NCBI GenBank assembly: GCA_946902875.1
Contig: OX336343.1
Coordinates: forward strand, 18,647,596 to 18,711,595
Direction: 5' to 3'
DNA length: 64,000 nt
From: Nematopogon swammerdamellus
Lineage: Eukaryota > Arthropoda > Insecta > Lepidoptera > Adelidae
This document shows positions 33,921 through 45,900 of the stretch, in pieces. Below the pieces are notes generated by a model, which saw only the letters and a program-made list of their open reading frames with translations, made no database searches and was not told the DNA's origin. Every line of letters starts with the position of its first letter. Within the stretch, counting starts at the first letter, position 1. Both the position numbers and the translations under genes were made by a program.

Positions 33921-36900
33921 TCAGTAGAAGTCGTTGCTCTCGAGGGTCTTGCACTGCTTGCTCAGAGTCGCGTACTTGCCATTGTTGTGGTGGTGGTGTG
34001 AGGCGGAGGGCAGGCGGCCGAGGGTGTGCGCGCCGGCGGGGTGAGCGGCGCCGCCGCCGCCCCCCGCGCCCCGCCCCAGCGTCGCGCTCCCCCCGACGCC
34101 GGCTCCGGTCGCTCCCCGTCGCTCCGCCCTGCACCGTGCACACACCCTCACGTTGCTAATAACTTCACCCGCCACTACTCTCTCATCTCTTCTATGCATC
34201 CACTATCAACAGTTCAACAGTTCAATGTTAAACGAACATTTTGCTTTGGGGTAACCTTAGACTGGTGGTATTATTGTTTTTTAACTATTTCTGTTGCTCG
34301 TCGGATGTAGGCTTGTTAGTGTTAGTGCTGAGTAGGTACTATCCGCTAGTGCTTGTTGCGTACTCTCGATGTGTAGATGCATACGAGAATGAGTTGAGTA
34401 ATCGAGTTGCATGTAAAATAGCAAATCGTTCATACTTTCTTGCTGAGGAGGTTATAATTAAATACTCCGGTTGACTGTCATGCAATGAACTAAGTATGTA
34501 CACTAAGTGATGTCAATAAATATGTACACGTGAAGTTCAAGCGGACTGCGGCAAGTTGCCTAGCAAGCAATACTGCTCATTCAACTCTCACTCTCACACT
34601 TGACACGTTAGTTGCTAATTTTGTCGGTTCCTGTCGGTTTGTGAAGGTGGGATGAAAAGAAAATAATTTTGAAAATAAAGTAAGGTCAAATAATTCGTAA
34701 TAAAACGAACGAAAGGTGCCCGAGCGCGGGTAACTCGGGCGGAAGAAATAAAGAAGTAACGCGCTGGCTGGTGTCCGCTCGCGTAGCTTCCAATGCGAGT
34801 GCCCCTCCGCATTCCATATTCAGATATTGCTCATTGCAAGCGTGCGTTTATTTATTGTCGTGACGATAACAACATCGATTTGTGCATTATAAAAGTGCAC
34901 GAAGAAGTGAAAAATGTTGACAACTGAAGCGGGATCAGAGCTCGGGCGGGAGTGGTCGGCGAGGGCGGAGGTCGGGAGGTAGCCGGGAGGGGCGGGAGGG
35001 GCGGGGCGCGAGTCGGACACCGAGAGCCCCGACACAACCCAATAAGAACGACAAAACGAAAGTAAAGCAAGCGAAGGCAAACAAAAGAGTCGGGGGTAGA
35101 CGCGCCTCAACGGCGGTGGGTCATCGTCGATGTCCATACGCAGCTGTACGGCCGCGGCGTAGGAGGGCGGCTTGCCGTTGTAATACGACCCTTGTGGGGG
35201 GCGCGGCAGGGTGCGCGCGGACGCCGTCGAGCCGCTGCTGCCGGTCGTGTTGCCGCCCGCCAGGAAGGGCGCCTGCTCCTCCGCGCCCGCGTACCCGCGC
35301 CTGCAACCCGCACACCCGCTCACATCAACACATGCTCACGTCAACACTATTACTGCATCTGAAGCTCCAGTACATCATTCCTGTAGAGCACGATGCCACT
35401 CCACATATGTATCAACATAATAATCAGCCTGTATCGGCCCACTGCTGGACATAAGCCTCTTCCAAGGCACGCCACACCACATATGTGTGTATGTGTATAA
35501 TCAAACTAATTATACCAGCTATTGAATTGTGATGAAAAGAAAAGGAAAGATTATAATTGTAGAACTATTAATAGTTGATTTGTTTCCTTTCTTTAAATAG
35601 GACTTTAGTCGTCCTATTAAAAAAAATCTCCAAGACATCTCTAACCTCTGAGGGTTAGGGATGCTTTAAAAATTTAGCTAATACTTTGCATTTTTCCATC
35701 AGGGGGTCACCTAATGCCCTGTGGATCGCAAAAACCAAAAAATTGTGAAAAGATGTACGGATAAATAGTTTTTCTGCCATCCACAGTACATTTACATTAG
35801 GTACTACTCATTATTGCCTTCTCAGACACTGCACAGGAGACAACAAGTATCTAGTAGGTTAGAGATGAGGTATGCACTGACTTGTTGGAGATGTAGATCC
35901 AGGCGTGCGAGTCGAGCAGCACGAGCGCCGTGAAGAGCAGTCCGGCGGCGGCGGAGGCGAGCAGCATGAGGGCGAGGCCGGTGAGGCCGGCGTCGCAGGC
36001 GGCGCGCGCGCCCGCCGTGAAGGCGGCGCGCGACGCGCGGCAATCGAGCGCGCCGCCCAGCGACACGAGGGCGCGTTCCCCCTCCCCCGTGCCCGCCGAC
36101 AGCGCGCCCAGCGCGGGCTGCAGGCCTGCACCAACAACGCAACGCTCCAATCTCACCATTCGTGCACAGTACTTTTACTTTTTTTTTTTTTTTTATATAG
36201 GCAGCCGGCGCGGGTGTCTGTGCCCAATACTTCAACGGAAGATCAGACACAGCCAATAACACCATTCCTCGCGAAACCACGCTCAGAGAGGCGCCATGCC
36301 GGCTATGAGGCGGACAAAAAGGTTGTCGTCTAATTTATTGACACGCCTTTTGAAGATTCCCAGGTTATAGGTGGTGGGGAACACACTCACCGGAAGACCG
36401 TTCCATATTTTCGCCGTTCGACACAGGAAAGATTTCGAAAAACGATGTGTTCTTAGTAGTTGGGTGTCAACAACATATGGATGTTCCGAGCGAGTCCGGC
36501 GGGTGTGGCGGAGACGGATGGGGGCTGGAGGGATGAGAGAAGCCAATTCATCAGAGCAACGTCCATGGTAGTACCTATAGAACAGGCTAAGAGAACCGAT
36601 TGTTCGCCTGTGGCCCAATGATTCAAGTCTCTCCGTGAGCTTGGGATCACCAATTAGACGGATAGCACGGCGCTGGATAGAGTCCAAGGACGCCAATAAG
36701 TAAAGAGGGCATCCACCCCACAGATGGCTACAGTACTCCATCACCGGGCGAACTTGCGCTTTATATAGCATAAGGAGCTGCGCCGGTGAGAAGAACCGTC
36801 TGCTGCGGTAGAGGACGCCTAATTTCCTCGAGGCAAGTGTGGCTTTGGACTCTATGAAACCCCTAAAACCCACATCCTTGGTCAATTCCACGCCCAGGAG

Positions 36901-39900
36901 GTCCAATTTGTCATTGTTAGGTATGGCCGTACCCTGAAACGTAGCTTGGAAGGGAAACCGGTCGGCCTTGGTAGAGAAGGCGCACGCTTGAGTTTTGCTG
37001 ACGTTGAAATCAACAAGGTTCTCGCGGCCCCAGGAGGCTACCTTAACGAGAACATCGTCGACTCTATTAACTGTTTGACGTCGAGCATCATCAATGCGCA
37101 CCTCTCTAGCAGTCCAGTCTTTAGCGTAACCCTCGTCGGCGGTGCTGTCGTCTGCATAACTGTGAATGTTACCTAGGCACAGTAGGTCGTTAATAAATAA
37201 CAGGAATAATGTAGGCGACAGCACCGAGCCCTGTGGAACGCCAGCGTTTATTGGGAAATCTACCGATTTTGCACCGTCAATGGTTACAAATATGGATCGG
37301 TCTCCCAAGAAGCTGGCGATCCAATTGCAGAGGGATGAGGGAATACCGTAGGCCGGAAGCTTGCTGAGGAGACCACGGTGCCAAACGCGATCAAAAGCCT
37401 TAGATATGTCTAAGGCAACTGCCAGCGACTCGCCAAAGTTGTCTAATCTCTCAGCCCACACATGCGTGACATATGCTAGAATATCTCCTGATGATCGCTG
37501 TTTACGGAAACCGTACTGCTTGTCATCAAGGAGTTTACAAGTTTCTAGATATGTCAGAAGCTGGGTGTTAATAACCCGCTCCATAACCTTGCAGAGGAGA
37601 GAGGTTATCGCAATAGGCCGATAGTTTTTGGGGTCAGCAGAGTTGCCTTTTTTGGGCACTGGTTGGACCGCAGCCTTTCTCCAGCAAGCAGGCACGATAC
37701 CGGAGGAAAAAGAGCGCCTAAAGAGACGAGTGAGGATAGGTGTCAATTCAAGTGCACACATTTTAAGCACACGCGCAGGAACGCCGTCAGGACCACTACT
37801 CTTGGAGGCGTCCAACTGACGTAGACTTTTGAAGACCGCCCTGTTATGGAATCGTACCTCACGCATCGATTTATCGCATTGAGGTAACGACGGAGGGGTA
37901 GCGCCTTGGTCGTCTAAGGTCGAGTTGGAAGCAAAAAGGCGAGCGAATATATTCGCCTTCTCCTTGGCAAGGATAGCGAGTGATCCATCGGGACGTTCTA
38001 GCGGGGGGGTTGCAGCTCGGCAGAAGTTACGACCGATAGAGTTCGCCAGGGACCAAAAACTTAAATAAGAAGCACCGGATTTTAGAAGACAGTCAATGCG
38101 TACAGTCTCAGAGTACGTCCGCACTCTTACACATTGGCTGCCCTTCTCTAAGATCCGAGGTTTTTTATTTCAGTAAAAGTATCGCAACATTGCGGCTCCT
38201 TCAAGCATTGTCCTTGAAGATCAAACTGATGAGCTTATACGTCTCAGTTAGTGTTGTGTTCTAACCAGTGTTGTTGCGAACATCAGCATCCGCGGAACTT
38301 CAGCATCATTTTCAACATCAGCATCGCATCAACATCCGCATTGATCGATGCTGATTATTAATGCTGATGTTCGAGTCGTGACAAACCTTCTCGGAACAGA
38401 CTCGAAGCCGAAAACGAAAAAGCAGCAAACACTGTTCCAAATAGTTCCAAAGTTTCATCCAATATTAATAATTTTATTGCTAAGATAATTACTAAACTGG
38501 TACTGGTATCAGATTGATTCTTTTTTTTTATTAAATGTCACAAAATTACTACAACACAATCTTTTATTTCAATACCAACCAAAACTTTGGATATAAATTA
38601 ATAATATTCATATAGTTCAGTATTTTTCCCTTTTTTTAAAGAAAATAATTAAAATCTGCATCAGCATCAGCATCCGCTGATGACAATGATAAAATATCAG
38701 CATCAGCATAAGCTGATGTGAAAGAATAAAAATCAGCAACAACCCTGGTTGTAACCCACGTAACAAACGTGGGTACTAGGTTCCGGTACTTATCTTCCAG
38801 AACATATCGTAAAAGGCGCCTAAGGGATAAGGCTAAGATGTTGTGCTAAAGAGCGACAGGTTAGCCACCTCTCACCTTGGCACGGCCCTACCATTGAGTC
38901 ATGCAACAGGTGGTTTTTTGTGCCTTACTTGCTGCCTGATAGTTTGCTAAGGGTGGCGCGAGGGCGGTCGGTGTTGTGACAGGTTATTCTGCTTACCCCG
39001 ACTGTCGGAATGTGGTCGGGATATATCGTGATATATACAGGGTGTTGTAACGGCCACTACATTAAATTTAGGAAATGATTATTGGGATCAATAGTAACAA
39101 AAAGTGAAATAACTTTTTTCTGAATTCCCTTCAAATAAAAACTTACAGTTTTCATACAAACTAATTGATTTATTTAGTGTAAAAAAAGGATCTAATGTCA
39201 CATATGAATTGGAATATAGACACTGTGTGTGTGTGTATGGATACTGAAGGAGACACACGGTCGGTTAGTGTGGCTGTGTGTGCGTGAAGTGGGTGGGTAC
39301 TAACCGGGGTCGTTGAAGAGCTGCGGCGCGCCGCGCGAGAGAACCGCGAGCGCCTGCCGCACGGCCACCACCGCGCGCTGCGCGTTGCGCAACTCCGCCG
39401 TCAGCACGTTCTCGCGCGACACCTTGCACGACAGATAGTAGTGCACCATCTGGACGCAACAGACAGTTGGTATGGTTGGATAGGGTGCTGACCCCAGTGG
39501 CAGTGAAGGCTTCACCCCCGGCTCTCGACTTCGGTCGGGGGTTCCTTCGGGTGGACGGGTGGTGGCTCGGATCGGCTGGGGAAAGGTCGCAGCCTGTGTT
39601 TCCCATGGGATTTTTTCGGAAGAACGGATGTTCGACAGAGCAGCTATGGGGCCTCGATCTGGCATACATGATCACTGTACTCGCAAGAGTGCAGGTAGTA
39701 GACGTCTGGATTTTGTAGCCGAAAGGCTGGTATCTCTGGACGTCTATAAACAAAACGTAAATCAATAAATGATAGAAAAGAAGGTTGGACGCAACAGACA
39801 GAGTGATTAGTTTTTTAGGTTTCCGTATCCCGTACGGAAGCCTATTACTAAGCCTCCGCTGTCTGTCCGTCCGTCCGTCCGTTCGTCCGTCTGTCTGTCC

Positions 39901-42900
39901 GAGGGCTGTATCTCTTGAACGGTAATAGGTAGCGTTGAATTATTCACAGAATATGTGTTACTATGGCAGATATAACAACAAATAACAAATAACAAAAATC
40001 AGAAAATGTTAAAAATTAAGGGGGGCCCATACAACAAACGTCCGAAAAATCGATTAATCATACTATTGAATAATAGATGGCGCTACAGGCTTTTACACGT
40101 TGCATTGTTGAAAGACAAAATATAGCCGCTCAATTGCCAACTACCTCATTGAGGTGCTGTCAGTTTCCCACCGTAAATTGCTATCGACCTCATTGAGGCT
40201 TCTCTCCGATCGTCCCACATATCTTCGAAATTAAAATTCGAACCATGCCACCTGAGCGGATAGGCGGATATTATTGATAGCGGAATTAGCGGATAGATAC
40301 GGAAACCTTCGTGCGCAAGTAAAACTCGCACTTGACAGATTTTTTTATTTATTTCGGAATACCTCTTTGTAGTCGGTCGAAGAGTTGTCCGTACCGCAAG
40401 ATATTCTAAATCATTCTTGTGTCAAACTGCAAAGGGGCTTCTGGAGAATATACTTTTTGTCAGCCTCGGTAGCTCAGTGGTGCGGTCGGTCGACTGTTGT
40501 TAAGCAACCCTGGGCGTAGTCAGTACAGTACAGAAACGACTATGTAAATAGTTCGTGTTCTCCGTCCCGTTCTGTGTAGCCGACATGAAATGAAGGGAAG
40601 CACTGACATGGCACCTAGTTCTAGTTTGCACGAAGGTCCCCAACCAAGCGGGATTAGTTTGCAGGCCTAGAGCCAACCCAGCCCCAAACCAAAACAACAA
40701 CAACACAACATGGCACCTAGTTCACCCGGCGTTATGGGCTGACATCACGGCTGTCGTAGATGATGTAGTCAACCGTGTCAGTTTCCATAAAAAAAAAACA
40801 ATAATTTATGCTAGCAACCTCACGTTATTTTATTTTATTTTTTTATTACCAAGTGGCGGGAAGATGACGGCTGACTGAGCTGAGCGTGTGTACAGTGCGA
40901 CAAGACTTGAAAAGAACGTGGATGACGTTTGTGGGAGGGCGCTGCTGCAGCATTAGGGATTTAAATTTTGAAAATTTCCTTACACTAGGGGAAAATATCG
41001 CTGCAAAAGAAAATGTATGTATAGTACCTATAAGGTACTTACTTATTTTTTATTTTATGTATTCAATTTTAGAAAGACTAGCTCACTAATGAAATAACAG
41101 ATAGACTTCGATTTCTGCTAACACCACAGACTAAGAAGAGATACTAATGTACGCGTGAACGGGTGAAAAGCGAGACGGTCATCAGGCAACACTGTGGTGG
41201 CGTTAGTTCCGCTGTCAGCCACGTTCATTTCAAGCATTGTCGCACTGTAATTGCTATTGGTTCATTTTCAATACTGGCCGAGAGGTGGCGTCGCATCTTT
41301 TTAAGCTATTTATTTAGCTTGGCCACTAACCAAAGTGTCGAGAACTATCGAAATAAAATTAATTGAATTAAAATGTAAAATGATTAATCTACTGAAAGGG
41401 AGGGAAAGTAGGCGAATTTATGAGTGTGCAGGCAACGGATAAGATAAAGAGATCGATAAATCAAATGTTTCTGTCAAGTTAAGTGTCTTCAGTTATATGT
41501 ATTAACACATGTATGGCTTATATTTTACTAGCATGTACTTATATGTATTGTTGTATTCTTATTATTATTTTATCTTCAATTCTCACTCTCAACTCTTTTG
41601 CTACTACCTACTTACATTCCACTATATTATCGAGTCTCAAACATCCAAAGGTTGAATGTAAGAAATCTCTGTAAGGGATAAGTCCGCCTTTGCACCTTAT
41701 GTAAATTTTCTTATATATTTGTTACTGTTTAATGTTTACTGGAGCAATAAAGAATTTTCTATCTATAAGTCCAGTCCTGACGGGGACATGATGGCGAGTA
41801 ACAAATGAGAACGTACATCGGGTGAGAGATGTGGCTGCGCGCGAGCGGCGAGCGCGGTGGCTGGGTCCTGGCAGGCGTCCGCGGCGGCGACGCACAGCGC
41901 CAGCAGCACCGCGCACGTCAGCCAGCACGCCACCAGTGCCGCCAGCGCCGCCACCGACAGCAGCAGCAGCGCGCGCCGCGATCTGACACACACACACTAC
42001 TCGTCACACGCGAGAGCGATCATACAATGATCACTTGCTATACGCTGAGCTGAGATAATGTTCTACCAAAGCTTAGGACACAGCAGGTGTAGGTGTGCAC
42101 GTAAATTATTTCTTCAGAAAAAACCATTGGTACACGCCGACCGGATTCGAACCTCGGACCGCTCGCATGGGAAGTCGATGCCCAAACCACTCGACCACAC
42201 GCTGCTTTTACATTTTTACCGCTTTTAAAGTGTATTATGTTGTTTCTTCCTAAACGTTGGTGGATAGTAATACTTTTCGGTGTTGCGTCACAGATTACTT
42301 AATAGTTACTTTGTAACAGATAAATCTCTCCATAGAAAAAGTTCCATACCTACGGCTTTAATAGCCTAATGCTTAACGTCGCCAATCGCTGCGTGCGAAA
42401 ATTTACGTAAACGATCGCGTGTAAAGTGATTATTGCTTTGCAGCTGCGCGCAGTTGCGTGGGCGCGCGTGTAGGTATGCTTCGCGCGGCTGACGAATTTC
42501 CACTGAATTAGGCTCGCCGGCGGCCCGTCGGGCGGTAGGTAGTTAGCACGCGCAAGTACATAGGTGAGTGAGGCCTGGTTGCGTTATGTTGCCTAACTAT
42601 ACATAAGTGGAACTGTCACTGCTGGGCCTATACGCCTTACTTACCTATATGTAACAGGCACACAAACTCATGCTTAGTAGATGAAGGGATTCTAAATGAA
42701 GTGGTGGCGCGACGGAACAGATGGTGATGGTACCTTCTGGCGGCGGCGGCGAGGAGCGCGACGCAGACTGCGCCGCCGGCGCACCAGCCGGCCATGCCGC
42801 CCGCCCAGCGCACGCTCTCCCACCACCAGACGCGCTGCACGACGCGCTCGAGCCGCAGCGTGGCGATGGGGCTGCGCAGCTTGTCGGCGGCGTGCGCGGC

Positions 42901-45900
42901 CGCGGTCGCGTTGTGCCGCAGCTTGTTCAGCTCGCGCAGCAGGATGCCCAGCGCGGTCTGGTTGGCGGCCGGCGCGTCCAGCGCGTCAGCCAGCCGCATC
43001 AGCGGCGCGCGCGCGCGCGTACCCATCGCCTGCTCCAGAGCCTCCGACTGTAAGCACATCGCACATACGCTCTCATGCTGTCGCTGCCAGTAGGGTGTCC
43101 TGTCATTCATTAGATGTGCGTTACGTGTGTAATTTATTCATTTGGAAAACCAACAGCTCTATTACAAATTAGTTTCTACTTATTATATTCAATGTGTGAT
43201 GAAAGTATTCAGAAAAAGTTATTTGACGTTTTTGTTACGATTGATCCCAATAATCAATTCATAAATTTAATTTAGCGGCCGTTACAACAATATAATAATG
43301 AAATATAACGTCGTATATAAAATTTAGATAAAAAATGCAAAGAAAAAGACGAAACAGTTTCACATAATAATTTCTGGCTGCATTTAAAAAGACCATCTTT
43401 TAGTTAAAAATATGTTTACTGGTGACGACGACTGAAGTTTAAAACGACCAGACGAAGAATTTATACTATGTACCTTCAATAATAGGTCTTTACAAATGTT
43501 TTAGAAAAAAAACCAAGAATAGATTATTAAATTATAATTTGAATGAGGTGTTAAGTAATGGTCCTTCGAGCCGGATTGCAGTGTGGACAGACTGACGTTC
43601 GCTGTATGCTAGCAGTAGAGAGAGATAGAGAGAGACAGAGAGATAGAGAGACAGAGAGGTAGAGAAACAGAGAGAGGTAGAGAGAGAGACCTGGTTGTTG
43701 ACGGTGTTGACTAGAGCGGCGAGGCGGTTGCCCTCCTGCAGGCTGAGCAGCATCGCGTTGTGCAGGTCGTCGTTGCCGAAGAGGCCGACGCCGACCGCGC
43801 CGCAGCACAGCACCGACAGCACCATCAGGCTTATCTGCACAACCAATCCCCATCACCGCTCTCTTAACTACTCCTTATTCGTGAACGACGATTACCATAT
43901 TCACGATGATGCCCTTCAACGGCGGAACAGCCAACTCACTAATTTACTTACTAACTATAACAACATTCTAAAGTTGTTTTGGAACGAACGAGTTGTATTG
44001 TACTCTTAACAATAAAAAAAAATACCACAATATTTTGTGAACCTGTACCGGAGCTATGGTCTGTTCCAAATAAGCCTGGATAAAAATTGTGCCACGACAC
44101 CGGCGCAGGAGAGAGACGTAGACGTAGCGTTTCACGTTTGTGCAAGGGAGCTAGCAATCAAAGGTCAATTATCCAGGCTTATTTGGAACAGACCAAAGGT
44201 AAAAGTGTGGAAAGATGTTAGCGTCCTCCCTCACAGAGCGTATTTGTCATTTCTAGAATGTGTTGTAGAAACGCATTGCATCTGACGTTTGTTCTTCAGC
44301 GCCATCTCCCGGCACTGCTATGAAACTTCGTTTTTTCTTTTTGGCGCGTAGTGTTTCTAAGCGGTTATCCATTTTCTCTGCAGTGGCAAGAGGTCTTCGA
44401 GGGTTGCCAGATGGTTCAGTTGAAAAAACCGAACATTTTTCATCAAAGGGCCTTCAGGTACAAAATGAAATTTGATTTTATGTACCAAATGTTTCATAAC
44501 CTTTACTTTTGAAAATGAATGGGAGATAGAGTAATAAATAAAAGGGTTGAATTGGTCGGACTTACTGCAAAATAGAAGAACACAGTAAGATTAGTATTAA
44601 AATGTTCTGAAAAATTAAAATTTGCGTTATATAAAGAAAAAACCGGACGTTTTGGTGTCCGGTTTTTCATTATTTTGGAGACCGGACAAAAGCCTCAAAA
44701 ACCGGACTGTCCGGCCCAACACCGGACATCTGGCAACCATGTTTCTTCGTCACAAACCTAAAAAAAAATAAACTGAAAACGTGCGAATCATCATCTTCAT
44801 ACTTTTGCAATATCGCGCTTTGTGTGTTGCCACACAAGTGAGCAAACAAGAAGGTTTATAATTTTTTTTTTTCACTGCTCACTGTCGACTGTCGGCTCGA
44901 GCAGCGATAAAATCCGAGCGGCCGAGTGCACTCGACTGTTTATTACATCAACACATGCTCTGAGCAAGCAGCTCGTGCAATCATTCCTGTCAACAACCTA
45001 TCGTGTGAACCGGAGTACTTCTGTAACTGTGCTACATCTGCCAAAGTCATTCAGACGGAACCTAACAGCTCCATAAAATAAAAATGCAGTAAAAACATTG
45101 ATATCGTTCACAGACACTCTGTGAAGGGGTACTGTCACGGCGTTGAGTTATGTATGAAATAATATTACAAGATACGCGCACTTCTCACACCTCTTGGGAG
45201 ATAATAGTCATTTATTTATGCAATAATCGCTTGTTTACTTATACCTAATTAGTGTATTGTGCCGTGATATGATCTATTCTAACGTATTTATTAAAGTATT
45301 TCAGGCGTAATTTCAGGGTTCCTTATGTAAACTAACATAACTGTATTATTCATTTCTGCCACAGCTGTATTTCTATAGCTCCTAAAGTCCCTTACATCCT
45401 ACAGTTCGTCACGTCCTAATGTCGTGGAACAGCGCGGAACTGTCTTCCAGCGAGTGTTTCCCGAATCCTTTTAACCTGGGTGACTTCAAACGTCGTCGTA
45501 TCAACGGGCTAGATAGCCTAGCAACAGTCCGCAAATCTGTTGGCACGGCGGCGCCTCACTGAGCGTGGTTTCGCGAGGAGAGGTGTTTTTGGCTCTGTCG
45601 ACTGTACCATTGGTCCCTCGACACAGCCACCCATGTTGGTTTACATAAAAAAATAGCTTCACTATGTTTGATTAAATGATGATGGGTACCAAGTCTGAGT
45701 GAGGGTAAAGTGCCTTATTCTCTTACCTTGAGCGCAGTGATGCTCTTAGGCGGACGCTGCTTGCGATCACAGCACCTCGTGAGCAGGTAGATCAGTAGAA
45801 CCAGCAGTGTTAGTATGAGCCAGGCGCCGGGGATCGAACCGAGGATTCCCAAGCTCTGCAACATCACAGTCCGATGTTCCTGCATATTGCTCGAGCGTCT

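Noticed and set aside
33238..34143. 301-codon minus-strand frame and 234-codon plus-strand frame over the tty tail
   Set aside because: They are Arg/Ala/Gly-rich shadows of a GC-rich coding region, with no codon-position bias or recognisable motif.
34820..35105. Continuation of tty exon 8 frame into the following intron as an alternative tail
   Set aside because: Phase matching favours splicing at 35106; the extension soon loses coding character. It remains possible as a rare isoform but is unsupported.
36283..38124. Host gene encoding a 613-residue protein
   Set aside because: It has clear reverse-transcriptase motifs, a poly(A) tail and truncated relatives nearby, so it is a LINE.
42131..42205. 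Functional tRNA gene
   Set aside because: A and B boxes are present but the acceptor stem does not pair.
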